The notes: generated by a model not told the origin, from the sequence alone. DNA of 64,000 nucleotides from Ketobacter sp036337295 (GCA_036337295.1 JAYZEN010000007.1:434001-498000); one strand, 5' to 3'; shown: positions 24,115 to 33,098, counted from the stretch's first letter. Made by a program: numbers and translations.

Positions 24115-24153
24115 ACAAATTTAACGGCGACCGAAAGGCGCCGTTAAATTTGT
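24115..24153 (-). terminator. long 15-bp perfect inverted repeat, terminator-like
   Basis: ACAAATTTAACGGCG (24115-24129) and CGCCGTTAAATTTGT (24139-24153) pair perfectly over a 9-base loop, 14 bases beyond the stop of the minus-strand esterase gene. The stem is long and its tip is AT-rich rather than followed by a clean T-run. It is probably the esterase terminator and could also act as an mRNA-stabilising hairpin. Confidence 0.65.
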
Positions 24154-24166
24154 CCAGCCAGTCCCG

Positions 24167-25501
24167 TTATACCGCGGTGACGTCGGACTTTCTGCGGCGG
24201 GGCAGTACGCCGGTGACCAGTTTTTTGGCGGTACCGTAGGTGGTACGTCGGTCCCGGGGAAAGAAGGGGCCAATGCCGTGGATCTGTTCCACGTCGGGAA
24301 TCAGGTAACGGCGCTCGGCGGCTTTGATCACGGCGCCGGTGATCTGCAATATGCGGGCGTCACCAAAGGGAGTGCCCACGCCACTGTTCAGCGTGAGCCC
24401 GATGGAGAGATTGCGCACCGGATCGGCCCAGCCGCCGGAGCCACCAAAGCCGAAATGCCCAAAACTCAGTGAAGTAGGCTTACCCAGCGCCCAGACCCGG
24501 TGGAAGCCCAGGCGCCAATGCATGGGAACAGGAATCACATCCCCCATGGTGCGGTTCTGGATCTGGGTGATCTCATTCATGGTGTCGCGGGAGATGAGGC
24601 GGATTCCGTCCAACTCTCCCCCGTTGGCCAGCAGTGCATACAACTTGCCCAGTGAGCGGGCGGTGAACATGCCGTTGGCGGCCGGGACGCAGGCGTTTAC
24701 GAAGTCTGGACTGTTGAAGTCCAGGTACATGGCACCACGGGGGACCAGGGCTGAAATGGTTTTGTTCAGGTCAATGCGGGCGACTTTGAGCCCGGCGGTG
24801 ACGGCCTTCAGCATCAGTTTCTGGCTGCGGTACTCGGTGCGCATGCCGTAAGAATCCTTACGGCCAACACTTTGGACCAGCTCGGCCCGACGATGCATCT
24901 GATCATCCGGCAGGCCAACGTATAATCCGTCCAGTTGCAAGGGCTCGGCAATCAACTCCTCCAGCACTTCGGCAAAGGTTTTGTTGGTCACCCGTTGGAT
25001 CAGTTCACCGATGAGCCAGCCGTAAGTGAGGGCATGGTAACCGTTGGTGAGCCCCGGTTCGTGGATCGGATTAGCCCGCTCGATGGCCGTGGTCATATAG
25101 TTCCAGTCCATCATCTGCTCGGCGTCGTCAATCATGTCGCGAATATGATACAAGCCGGCTTCATGACAGAGTAATTGCCGTACGGTGATGAATTGCTTCG
25201 AGCGTTGTCCGAATTCTGGCCAGTATTTGCTGACAGGGTCGTCGTATCTCAGATAGCCCTGGTCCACCAGGATGTGCAGCAGCGTGGAGGCGACACCCTT
25301 GGTGGTGGAGAAGGACAGGGAGACGGTTTCTGCCCGCCAGGGGTCACCATCCCGGTTGCGGGTCCCGCCCCAGATGTCCACCACGCATTGGCCCTTGTGA
25401 TAAACCGTCAGCGCGGCACCGCCCGGTCGATTACGCGGGATTTGCTGGGAAAGGACTTCGGCCACTCGCCCGAAGTCTGGATGTACGTAACCCTGTAACA
25501 T
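24167..25501 (-). CDS. serine hydrolase, beta-lactamase/esterase family (EstB-like)
   Basis: Penicillin-binding-protein-fold hydrolase of the class C beta-lactamase/esterase group. 444 residues. The SxxK motif is Ser65-Thr-Thr-Lys68 (SFSTTKGV), and the second-motif tyrosine is in NGYHALTYGW (Tyr155). The third-motif region is the glycine-rich FGHFGFGGSGGWADP, replacing KTG, as in esterases rather than true beta-lactamases. No signal peptide is visible, so it is probably cytoplasmic. Ester or lactone hydrolysis in lipid catabolism is plausible. Beta-lactam resistance is unlikely. Confidence 0.88.
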   Translation of the reverse strand: MLQGYVHPDFGRVAEVLSQQIPRNRPGGAALTVYHKGQCVVDIWGGTRNRDGDPWRAETVSLSFSTTKGVASTLLHILVDQGYLRYDDPVSKYWPEFGQRSKQFITVRQLLCHEAGLYHIRDMIDDAEQMMDWNYMTTAIERANPIHEPGLTNGYHALTYGWLIGELIQRVTNKTFAEVLEELIAEPLQLDGLYVGLPDDQMHRRAELVQSVGRKDSYGMRTEYRSQKLMLKAVTAGLKVARIDLNKTISALVPRGAMYLDFNSPDFVNACVPAANGMFTARSLGKLYALLANGGELDGIRLISRDTMNEITQIQNRTMGDVIPVPMHWRLGFHRVWALGKPTSLSFGHFGFGGSGGWADPVRNLSIGLTLNSGVGTPFGDARILQITGAVIKAAERRYLIPDVEQIHGIGPFFPRDRRTTYGTAKKLVTGVLPRRRKSDVTAV

Positions 25502-25711
25502 GCTGTGATATCCCTGTTATTGTTTTATTGCATATTTATAGCAGTTTTCCCGGCGAATGACACAGGAAGCGGGGTCCATGTTTATTTAGGTTTATTTGTC
25601 GCCAAATTGAATGAGGATTGATTCAAATTATTGGAGATTGGGGCGCTGAGGCCATGTGGTTTTGTCGTTGCTTCTGGTTTAATTGCCGCCAGTCGTTTGG
25701 GAGGTTGTTAG

Positions 25712-26404
25712 ATGAGTGATACCAGTTGGTACCTGGGGTTTGGTGCGTCTGAAACGCTGTATGCAATGAATCAATCCTATCGGGATTCCTTGGCGTCGGC
25801 GTCCGAGAAGGAGCAGTCCGAGAAATTGCTGGCGTTATTGATTCAGTTTGCAGATGAATGCCTGGACCAGTATTTTCTGAGCCCGATTGAGCGGGTGAAG
25901 CTGAATAACATGGGACAAAAGATCGTGTCCGGCGGTGTTTCGGCCATGAAAAAAACCATTCACCTGACGCTGAAGCAGGTGGTGAAGAAAATGTCGAAGG
26001 CGGACCGGTCCCATATGGCGGGCTACATCAACAGTCTGCTGAAGCCGTTACGGGAAAGCTCCCGTTATCCGACCTATGTGGCCGTGGAAATCACACCGGA
26101 GCTGCGTTCGAGATTGAATCGGGCGGTGGAGCAGGGCCGGGAGCAGGGCGTGGATGCGATTGTCAAAGATTACTCGGATGCGCTCTGTGAGTTGGTGGAT
26201 GTGGCGCTGCATTCCTATATGGACAAGCCCCTGGGTATGATGAAGCTGGGAATGGTCATGAATAAAATTACGTCCGTGGCCAGTGATGCCATACGCGGTG
26301 CAGCCCAGACGGTGATTCGGAAAACTATCCCGTCCATGAGCGAAAAGGAGATGCAGGGCTTCTTCGAATTCTCCGAATCGATTCTTTATCCTCATCCGGC
26401 CTGA
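25712..26404 (+). CDS. conserved-looking helical protein of unknown function
   Basis: I do not recognise this protein. The 230 residues are predominantly alpha-helical, with no signal peptide and no clear membrane segment. A central basic region (about 75-115) carries KKTIHLTLKQVVKKMSKADRSHMAGYINSLLKPLRESSRYPTY in segments of positive charge. YVAVEITPELRSRLNRAVEQGREQGVDAIV follows, and the C-terminus (SMSEKEMQGFFEFSESILYPHPA) is acidic and aromatic. GGGAGG 7 bases before the ATG and normal codon use support a real gene. It stands alone between divergent and convergent neighbours, with a tandem repeat and terminator after it. Confidence 0.8.
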   Translation: MSDTSWYLGFGASETLYAMNQSYRDSLASASEKEQSEKLLALLIQFADECLDQYFLSPIERVKLNNMGQKIVSGGVSAMKKTIHLTLKQVVKKMSKADRSHMAGYINSLLKPLRESSRYPTYVAVEITPELRSRLNRAVEQGREQGVDAIVKDYSDALCELVDVALHSYMDKPLGMMKLGMVMNKITSVASDAIRGAAQTVIRKTIPSMSEKEMQGFFEFSESILYPHPA

Positions 26405-26414
26405 TTGGAATCAC

Positions 26415-26489
26415 GGGTTCAGCCATAAAACACGGGCTTAGCCACAAAACAAGGGCTCAGCTACAAAACAAGGGCTCAGCTACAAAAAA
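26415..26489. repeat. four tandem copies of a 19-bp repeat
   Basis: Units start at 26415, 26434, 26453 and 26472 with consensus GGGCTCAGCTACAAAACAA. Copies 3 and 4 are nearly identical, while copies 1 and 2 differ at 3-6 positions, so the array seems to have grown at its right end. It lies between the stop of the 25712 gene and a terminator, inside the 3' untranslated region. No frame through it is credible. Confidence 0.9.
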
Positions 26490-26516
26490 GGGACGCTGCG
26501 ATGGCGTCCCTTTTTT
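26484..26516. terminator. bidirectional terminator after tandem repeat
   Basis: AAAAAAGGGACGC and GCGTCCCTTTTTT pair perfectly over TGCGATG. It lies between the convergent 25712 gene and the nitronate monooxygenase-like gene and overlaps the last repeat unit by 6 bases. Confidence 0.92.
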
Positions 26517-26542
26517 GTGGCTGGATTGCGAGCTAGGGTGTG

Positions 26543-27520
26543 TTAGCGAACCATGCCACCCAGACGGGCTGCGATGATTTCCTGCGCGTCAGCAACAATG
26601 GTTTTCAGCAGCTCTTCGCAGGTGGGGATGTCTTTGATCAGACCTACCACCATGCCGGCGGTCCAGATGCCGTATTCCAGATCACCTTTGTCCAGCACTT
26701 CGCGACCTTTAACGCCGGCCACCAGGGGCTGCAGATCTTTGAAGTCAGTCTGGCCGGGTTGGGCTTCGATTTCCACCACCTTATCGGCAATGCTGTTCTT
26801 GAACACCCGGGCAGTGTTGCGCAGGGTGCGGAAAATCAGAGCGGTATCCAGCTCGGACGCTTCCACCATCCGCTGCTTCACGTTTTCGTGAACCGGGGCT
26901 TCCTTGGTGGCCACAAAACGGGTGCCCATATTGATGCCGTCTGCACCCAGCGCCAGGGCTGCCGCCAGGCCACGTCCATCGCCAAATCCGCCGGAAGCGA
27001 TCATTGGGATTTTCAGTACGTTGGCGGCACAGGGAATCAACACCAGGCCGGGAATGTCGTCTTCTCCAGGGTGGCCGGCGCATTCAAAGCCGTCAATGGA
27101 GACCATATCGCAGCCGATTTTCTCGGCTTTCAGAGCGTGACGGACCGAGGTGCACTTGTGAATGACTTTGATGCCCGCAGCTTTGAACGCTGGCATGAAT
27201 TGTTCCGGGCTGCGACCGGCTGTTTCGATGACCTTGATACCACCCTCAATGGCCGCCTGGGCGTATTCGTCGTAGGGCACCGGGTTGATGGTGGGCAGCA
27301 GGGTGATGTTCACGCCGAAAGGCTTGTCCGTCATGTCGCGGCAGCGGGCGATTTCCTTGGCCAGGTCTTCCGGTGTGGGCTGGGTGAGGGCAGTCAAAAT
27401 GCCTAAGCCGCCGGCGTTGGATACGGCGGATGCCAGTTCTGCGCGTCCAACATGCATCATTCCACCCTGAACAATGGGGTGCTCAATGCCAAGCATTTCG
27501 GTGACGGCGGTTTTTAACAT
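26543..27520 (-). CDS. nitronate monooxygenase / FabK-like flavoprotein
   Basis: FMN-binding TIM-barrel protein of the 2-nitropropane dioxygenase family. 325 residues. EHPIVQGGMMHVGRAELASAVSNAGGLGIL at the N-terminus, KPFGVNITLLPT, HKCTSVRHALKAEKIGCDMVSIDGFECAGHPGEDDIP (FMN phosphate region with the AGH motif), IPMIASGGFGDGRGLAAALALGADGINMGTRFVAT. This pattern covers nitronate monooxygenases, FabK-type enoyl reductases and propionate-3-nitronate oxidases. The substrate cannot be set by eye. GGGAG precedes the ATG. Single-gene unit. Confidence 0.87.
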   Translation of the reverse strand: MLKTAVTEMLGIEHPIVQGGMMHVGRAELASAVSNAGGLGILTALTQPTPEDLAKEIARCRDMTDKPFGVNITLLPTINPVPYDEYAQAAIEGGIKVIETAGRSPEQFMPAFKAAGIKVIHKCTSVRHALKAEKIGCDMVSIDGFECAGHPGEDDIPGLVLIPCAANVLKIPMIASGGFGDGRGLAAALALGADGINMGTRFVATKEAPVHENVKQRMVEASELDTALIFRTLRNTARVFKNSIADKVVEIEAQPGQTDFKDLQPLVAGVKGREVLDKGDLEYGIWTAGMVVGLIKDIPTCEELLKTIVADAQEIIAARLGGMVR

Positions 27521-27637
27521 GATGAGGTACTCCCTTTGATATGTTTCGAAAGCGGACTACATCAAATAACAGAATGCCATGCAATGGCGGATTGCGCTGT
27601 AGTTAAGCAAGGTGATGAATTTGTTCCCTGAAGACAA

Positions 27638-28042
27638 TCAGACCATGTACTTTTTGGCCCATTGACCCTGCTGGGTCAGTGATTGCTGCACCAGGTAAAT
27701 GTCGATTACGTTGCCCTGCAACATGCGCTGCATGAGCGAGTCATCGGGGTTGTCGCGGCTGGAGGGTTGCCTAAGATATTGAATTATAGCGGTATCGGTG
27801 GGGCAGGCATGGCGCAGAATCTCATCAATTCGAAACAGGTAGGATATGCGCTCCAAAGTGTCCCGGGGGATGGTACCGGTCTTGCCGTTCTTCCAGTTGG
27901 CATAAGTGGAGGTGGCGGTAAGGCCCAGCAACGTCATGGCTTCGGGGCGGGTAAGCTGCCAGCGGGCAGCCAGATTGAAAAATCCTTTGAGCGCCAGTTG
28001 GGCAATGCCGCGGCGCGCTGTTACATCATCCTGATTGTACAT
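27638..28042 (-). CDS. Xre/MbcA/ParS-type antitoxin-like protein, solitary
   Basis: 134 residues. An Xre-like helix-turn-helix (about 15-75: ALKGFFNLAARWQLTRPEAMTLLGL, STYANWKNGKTGTIPRDTLERISYLFRI) is followed by a C-terminal MbcA/ParS-like segment (MQRMLQGNVIDIYLVQQSLTQQGQWAK). Proteins of this kind usually pair with RES-domain NAD-degrading toxins. No such toxin or other small gene is next to it: the flanks are the nitronate monooxygenase and acyl-CoA synthetase genes. It may be an orphan antitoxin or a plain regulator. The family call is by motif only. Confidence 0.7.
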   Translation of the reverse strand: MYNQDDVTARRGIAQLALKGFFNLAARWQLTRPEAMTLLGLTATSTYANWKNGKTGTIPRDTLERISYLFRIDEILRHACPTDTAIIQYLRQPSSRDNPDDSLMQRMLQGNVIDIYLVQQSLTQQGQWAKKYMV

Positions 28043-28094
28043 CGTGTCCGTCTGCTTTTATTCTGATTCTTTATTTTTTATAGCAAACCTTAAC

Positions 28095-28123
28095 AAAAAG
28101 GCCAGCGTAAAGCTGGCCTTTTT
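28095..28123. terminator. terminator after acyl-CoA synthetase gene
   Basis: AAAAAGGCCAGC-GTAAA-GCTGGCCTTTTT, a perfect 12-bp stem 16 bases beyond the acyl-CoA synthetase stop (minus strand). It can work in both directions. Confidence 0.88.
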
Positions 28124-28139
28124 GGTGGTTGGCGCGAAA

Positions 28140-29978
28140 TCAATAGCGATAGTCGCCTTTGTTGATGCCTGCCAGAACATCGTCGGTTACCGGAACGTAT
28201 TCGTCGGTACCGGGCAACAGTGCATAGATTGCTTCACCGTTGGTTTTAGCGGGATCGAACGCCTGCTCCTTCAAGTGGGACTTCTGGTACTTGAAGGTGC
28301 CAGTGGTTTCCATTTGCTGCTTGATGCGCAGGAATAGCGGTACCGCATAAGCGGGCAGGCTCTCACGCAGGTAGCTGCAAAGTTCTTTGAAGTCCACTTC
28401 CTCAAGGGGTACCACCGGGGTGATGGACGCCATGCCGGCTCGGCCGTTGGTGTTGGGGATTTCCACACCGTACACCACTGCCTCAGAGATCTGCGGGTGG
28501 GCCGCCACGATGTTTTCCACTTCGGTAGTGGAAACGTTTTCCCCTTTCCAGCGGAAAGTATCGCCTAAACGGTCAACAAACTGAGTGTGGCCGAAGCCAA
28601 TATCCCGCAGCATATCACCGGTGTTAAACCAGCGATCGCCCTTGGAGAAGACATCGGTGAGGATGACTTTCTTGGTTTTCTCCGGATCGGTGTAGCCGTC
28701 CAGAGGCGCCTTGTCGTTGATTTCCGCAACCAGCAAACCCTGACCGCCTTTCTGCACTTTGCGCATGAAGCCATCCGGGCCGCGTACCGGCTCTTCTTTT
28801 TCCTTGTCGTATTCCACAAGGGCCCAGCTCATGGGAGAGAAGCCCACGGTGTTGTCGAAATTGAAAATGTTGGTGAAGCCGATGTTACCGTCGGAGGCAG
28901 CATACAGCTCGGTGATCTCCTCAATGCCGAAGCGCTTTTTGAAAGGCATCCAGACATTGGGGCGCAGACCGTTGCCCACCATTTTTCGGACCGGGTTGTT
29001 GGCATCGTCCGATTTGGCCGGTTGATCCAACAGGTAGCGGCACAGCTCGCCCACGTATCCGATGGCGGTGGCGTTGTATTTGCGTACGTCACGCCAGAAG
29101 TTGGAGGCGCTGAACTTGCGGCGAATGGCAAAGCCTGCAGAGCCTGCGATGGCCGAACCCCAGCACACGCACAAACCGGTGGCGTGATAGAGGGGCAGAG
29201 TGGAGTACATGACGTCCTTCGGGCCCAGGCGCATGGCCATAATGCCGAAGCCGCCGTAGGACTTCATCCAGCGGCCATGTTTGAAAATCCCGGCCTTGGG
29301 TAGCCCGGTGGTGCCGGAGGTATAAATGTACAGGCAAGGGTCGTCGTAATAGATTCGGTTGGTGGAATCCGGATTGTGGGTCGGGCTGTTGGCGGATTCC
29401 GTCGCCAGGTTAAGATAGCCTTTGGGGGCTACGCCCGGGTCCTTGGTGGTATCCTGGTCAGCGAGGAAGAACACTTTGTCGTCCTCGACGTTGAGTTCGC
29501 TGCGCACTTCGTCAAAGGCGTCGGTCAACTCACCGCCCACAATGGCGGCTTTGGGGTTAACCAGGTTAAAACTGTGCACCAGGACGTTCCCGGTCTGGGA
29601 ACTGTTGAGCATGGCGCTGACCGCACCGATTTTTGCTACGCCCAGCACGGTTGCCAGGAGTTCAGGCCGGTTCTCGATGAATACGCCAACCACATCGCCT
29701 TTTTTGATGCCCTGACTCATCAGGTAGTGGGCGATTCGGTTGGCCCACTGGTTAAACTCGTCGTAACTGAAGCGCGTGTTTTCATACAGAATCGCGGTGC
29801 CACGCGGATTGCGTTTGACCGCCAGCTCGAAGGTCCATCCAAGACCACAGGGCTGAGTGGGATCTGTGATATTACCGGCTTTTAGTCCTTTGATTATCCG
29901 GGGCAGGTTCCGCATGATGAACGGAGCCTTTTTCAGCATCATGCCCCAGGTAATCACGTCAGTCGTACTGCTAGTCAT
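28140..29978 (-). CDS. long-chain acyl-CoA synthetase (FadD6/FATP-like)
   Basis: ATP-dependent acyl-CoA ligase of the very-long-chain synthetase/fatty-acid transport protein branch. 612 residues. The AMP-binding P-loop YIYTSGTTGLPKAG is at about 214-227. ELYAASDGNIGF, the FNTGDMLRDIGFGHTQFVDRLGDTFRWKGENVSTTEVE adenylation hinge and the C-terminal AVYGVEIPNTNGRAGMA are all intact. GGGGG lies 5 bases before the ATG. It lies 299 bases downstream of atuF on the same strand, in about the place where Pseudomonas aeruginosa has atuH, so it may activate citronellate or related acids. The spacing suggests a separate promoter. Confidence 0.92.
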   Translation of the reverse strand: MTSSTTDVITWGMMLKKAPFIMRNLPRIIKGLKAGNITDPTQPCGLGWTFELAVKRNPRGTAILYENTRFSYDEFNQWANRIAHYLMSQGIKKGDVVGVFIENRPELLATVLGVAKIGAVSAMLNSSQTGNVLVHSFNLVNPKAAIVGGELTDAFDEVRSELNVEDDKVFFLADQDTTKDPGVAPKGYLNLATESANSPTHNPDSTNRIYYDDPCLYIYTSGTTGLPKAGIFKHGRWMKSYGGFGIMAMRLGPKDVMYSTLPLYHATGLCVCWGSAIAGSAGFAIRRKFSASNFWRDVRKYNATAIGYVGELCRYLLDQPAKSDDANNPVRKMVGNGLRPNVWMPFKKRFGIEEITELYAASDGNIGFTNIFNFDNTVGFSPMSWALVEYDKEKEEPVRGPDGFMRKVQKGGQGLLVAEINDKAPLDGYTDPEKTKKVILTDVFSKGDRWFNTGDMLRDIGFGHTQFVDRLGDTFRWKGENVSTTEVENIVAAHPQISEAVVYGVEIPNTNGRAGMASITPVVPLEEVDFKELCSYLRESLPAYAVPLFLRIKQQMETTGTFKYQKSHLKEQAFDPAKTNGEAIYALLPGTDEYVPVTDDVLAGINKGDYRY

Positions 29979-30238
29979 GTTACCCCCAGTCGGTAATCCT
30001 TAAATGTAAGGTTTGTAATGTTATTCAGCGCAAAAGCACGCATGGGAACGTGTAGTAAGAAGTGGATCAGAACTGCTAGTAGACATCCCAACAGATAAGT
30101 GAGTGAAAATGCACACTCCAAAAGTAAATTGATGGGTTTTTGACTTGTTATCCACACTTTATTTGCGTTGGCGTACGATAACCTCAAGGGCCGCTTGGTT
30201 CAAGCCTTTGAGCTCTAAAAGTAAGCGCTCTGGGCGTA

Positions 30239-30267
30239 ACTGGGGGCGTGTGGCTCGGCCCCTCAGT
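30239..30267 (-). terminator. GC-rich hairpin after atuF
   Basis: ACTG-GGGGC pairs with GCCCC-T-CAGT (one bulged T) across a 10-base loop, 11 bases beyond the atuF stop on the minus strand. It lacks a clear T-run, so it may be a weak or Rho-assisted terminator closing the atuA-F transcript. The rest of 29979-30277 shows no gene. Confidence 0.5.
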
Positions 30268-30277
30268 TCGCCCCGGA

Positions 30278-32254
30278 TTATTCGCTTTCGTTCGCCTGCT
30301 TTTCCTCATTTATCAATAGGATAAGTTGCCTTGCTTTCAACTGGTCACCGGCCTGGGCACGGATTTCGGCGACGCTTCCCGCAACGCTTGCCCTGAGTTG
30401 GTGCTCCATTTTCATGGCTTCCACGGTGGCCACGATGTCACCTTGTTTGACAGAGCTGCCCACCTCCACATTAATGGACACCAGATTCCCATCCATAGGG
30501 GCCATCACATGACCGCTGCCTTTGCGCGAGGCTTTTTCCGAAGCAGCGTGGCTGATATTGCGGAAGTGGAATGCCTGGTTGCCATCATCCAGATACAGGC
30601 TCTCTTCCCGCTGGAGGAAATGATAGCGGCGGCTGTGGGCCGGCTGATCCGGCGCCAGGAAGCTCACCCGGACCAGGCATCCCTGCCACTCCAGTTGCAA
30701 TTGCAGCATCTGCTCGCGGCAGGTAATGGTGATGATGTCGGCGCCGCTGGCCCGGCATAAATAGGTGGTGTCTGTGGCCGCGAGGGTGAGCCGGGAAGCC
30801 GTGCCCAGTTTATTGTGCAGGTTCGGCGTTTGGCGCTGCTGACTGTGGAGCAAGGCCGCTGCAATCATCGCGTGCTGGTGTTCAGTTTCCCCCGTGGGCG
30901 CTTGCCACTGGCTCTGATGTTCGGCGATGAAGGCGGTGGTGGCGGCTCCGGCATTAAAAGTGGGGTGGGTGATCAATTGTCTGAGAAAGCCCCTGTTGGT
31001 TTGGGTGCCCAGCAGCACGGTGTTGCACAGAGCCCGGTCCAGTTTACGGATGGCGGTGCGCCGGTCTGCAGCATGGGCAATGATTTTTGCCAGCATGGGA
31101 TCGTAGAACGGACTGACCTCACTGCCACTTTGCACGCCACTGTCGATGCGAATGCCGCCTTCAGGTTCGGTCTGCCATAGATGGACTGGACCAGTCTGGG
31201 GCAGGTAATTGCGATAGGCATCTTCCGCATAGAGCCGCACTTCGATGGCATGACCGTTCAGAGTGATCTGATGCTGGGCCAAGGGTAGGGGCTCACCGGC
31301 GGCGACGCGCAGCTGCCACTCCACCAGGTCCAGCCCGGTAATCATTTCGGTGACCGGGTGTTCCACCTGCAGGCGGGTGTTCATTTCCAGGAAATAGAAT
31401 GCGCCGGCTTCATCCACCAGGAATTCCACGGTGCCGGCTCCGACATAGTCACAGAGTTGAGCCACCTTGACCGCGGCTTCACCCATGGTTTTTCGCATTG
31501 GCGCTGTCAAGAATGGTGAGGGGGCCTCCTCCACCACTTTTTGATGGCGGCGCTGTACGGAACAATCCCGCTCCCACAGGTACACACAATGGCCGAACTG
31601 ATCCGCGAACACCTGAACCTCAATGTGGCGGGGATTGAGAATGGCTTTTTCCAGAATCAGTTCGCCACTGCCGAAGGCGTGTTCAGCTTCAGAGCGCGCC
31701 GATTGCAGATCGCTTTTGATGTTATTGAGGTCCGTTACCAGACGCATCCCCCGGCCACCGCCGCCGGCTGAGGCCTTGATCATCAACGGTGTCTGGATGC
31801 GCTCGGCCTCTCGTGCCAGTGTGTCGAGTGACTGGTCTGCGCCATCGTAACCCGGCACCGTGGGTACACCGGCTTTCTCCACGGCCAGCTTGGACTGCCG
31901 TTTTGAACCCATCAGCTCGATGGCTGGCGAGGGTGGACCGATAAAGCAGATTGCGTTTGCCTCGCAGGCCGCGGCGAAGGCGCTGTTCTCCGACAGAAAC
32001 CCATAGCCGGGATGAATGGCATCGGCGCCACTGACCCGGGCGGCGTGGATGATGTGGTCAATGTTCAGGTAGGATTCCGCCACCGGTGACGGCCCGATGT
32101 GAACGGCTTCGTCCGCCTGCTGCACGTGCAGAGCGCGGGCGTCTGCATCGCTGTAGACCGCCACTGTGGCATAGCCCATTTTTTTTGCGGTGGCGATTAC
32201 CCGGACGGCAATTTCACCGCGATTGGCAATGAGGATTTTTTTGAATTCAGTCAT
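30278..32254 (-). CDS. atuF: geranyl-CoA carboxylase alpha (biotin-carrying) subunit
   Basis: Biotin carboxylase plus biotin carrier subunit. With AtuC it carboxylates cis-geranyl-CoA in acyclic terpene breakdown. 658 residues from ATG 32254. KKILIANRGEIAVRVIATAKKMG at the start, HPGYGFLSEN, the ATP-grasp ASAGGGGRGMRLV, MNTRLQVEHPVTE, then a linker domain and a C-terminal biotinyl domain with VEAMKMEHQL. By itself it cannot be told from the methylcrotonyl-CoA enzyme. The atuABCDEF gene order decides. It is last gene of the cluster proper. Confidence 0.9.
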   Translation of the reverse strand: MTEFKKILIANRGEIAVRVIATAKKMGYATVAVYSDADARALHVQQADEAVHIGPSPVAESYLNIDHIIHAARVSGADAIHPGYGFLSENSAFAAACEANAICFIGPPSPAIELMGSKRQSKLAVEKAGVPTVPGYDGADQSLDTLAREAERIQTPLMIKASAGGGGRGMRLVTDLNNIKSDLQSARSEAEHAFGSGELILEKAILNPRHIEVQVFADQFGHCVYLWERDCSVQRRHQKVVEEAPSPFLTAPMRKTMGEAAVKVAQLCDYVGAGTVEFLVDEAGAFYFLEMNTRLQVEHPVTEMITGLDLVEWQLRVAAGEPLPLAQHQITLNGHAIEVRLYAEDAYRNYLPQTGPVHLWQTEPEGGIRIDSGVQSGSEVSPFYDPMLAKIIAHAADRRTAIRKLDRALCNTVLLGTQTNRGFLRQLITHPTFNAGAATTAFIAEHQSQWQAPTGETEHQHAMIAAALLHSQQRQTPNLHNKLGTASRLTLAATDTTYLCRASGADIITITCREQMLQLQLEWQGCLVRVSFLAPDQPAHSRRYHFLQREESLYLDDGNQAFHFRNISHAASEKASRKGSGHVMAPMDGNLVSINVEVGSSVKQGDIVATVEAMKMEHQLRASVAGSVAEIRAQAGDQLKARQLILLINEEKQANESE

Positions 32255-32273
32255 CTCGGTGCTTCCAGGGTGT

Positions 32274-33098
32274 TTATTGCGCCCAGTTGGGTAATCTTTT
32301 TTCCACAAACGCCAGGGTGCCTTCGGCGCCTTCGGCGCTTTTTACGGCGGCGGCAAACTCCCGGGCGGCACCGTCCAGCAGGCTGTCCATTTCCATGCTT
32401 CCCACTTGGTGCAACAATTGTTTGGTCACGCGATTGGCGTGGGGCGCGGCGCGTCGAACTTTAGTCAGTACGTTTTCCAGAGTGTCGTCGATGGCTTGTT
32501 TGCTGTCACACAGGTAGTGGGCGATGCCCAGTCGCACTGCTTCCTCGCCATCAAAGCGTTCCCCCAACAGCGCCAGGCGACGGGCCTGGGTCAAACCCAC
32601 CCGGGTCACTACAAAGGGAGCGATTTGGGCCGGCACCACACCCAGCCCGGTTTCCGGCAACCCGAATTGGGCGGAATGGGCAGCAATTGCAATGTCGGAC
32701 ACACAGGCCAGGCCGAAGCCACCGCCCAGTACGGCGCCTTCCAGTACGGTGATCAATACACAGGGCACATTATCTGCGCGGGTGATCATCCGGCCAAAGG
32801 CGCGGTTCAGTGTGTAGAAGGCATCTTCGGAGTCGCTGCCGTGTTGCGCTGCCTGTGTCTGTGCTTGAGCCTGCGCCCGGGCTCCCGCCATATCCTTGAT
32901 ATCGCCACCGGAACAAAAATGGCCATCCACACCGCGCAATACCAGGGCACGGATGCTGGGGTCGCTCGTTACCCGGTCGAACACATGGTTGAGTTCATTC
33001 ACCATCGCCAGGCTCATGGCGTTACGGGCCTGGGGGCGGTTGAGGTAGACCAACAGGGTGCAGTCCTGTTGCTCCACTAACAAGGTTTCGTACATCAT
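32274..33098 (-). CDS. atuE: isohexenylglutaconyl-CoA hydratase
   Basis: Enoyl-CoA hydratase/isomerase-fold protein expected to hydrate isohexenylglutaconyl-CoA, the product of geranyl-CoA carboxylase. 274 residues. NRPQARNAMSLAMVNELNHVFD, RGVDGHFCSGGDIKDMAGA (oxyanion-hole glycines) and VLGGGFGLACVSDIAIAAHSAQFGLPETGLGVVPAQIAPFV are the crotonase signatures. Its ATG overlaps the atuD stop (ATGA), so the two are translationally coupled. The specific substrate follows from position in the atu order, not from residues alone. Confidence 0.88.
   Translation of the reverse strand: MMYETLLVEQQDCTLLVYLNRPQARNAMSLAMVNELNHVFDRVTSDPSIRALVLRGVDGHFCSGGDIKDMAGARAQAQAQTQAAQHGSDSEDAFYTLNRAFGRMITRADNVPCVLITVLEGAVLGGGFGLACVSDIAIAAHSAQFGLPETGLGVVPAQIAPFVVTRVGLTQARRLALLGERFDGEEAVRLGIAHYLCDSKQAIDDTLENVLTKVRRAAPHANRVTKQLLHQVGSMEMDSLLDGAAREFAAAVKSAEGAEGTLAFVEKRLPNWAQ

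Noticed and set aside
24167..25501. Beta-lactamase
   Set aside because: SxxK is present, but the KTG motif is absent, no signal peptide is seen, and the glycine-rich motif fits esterases.
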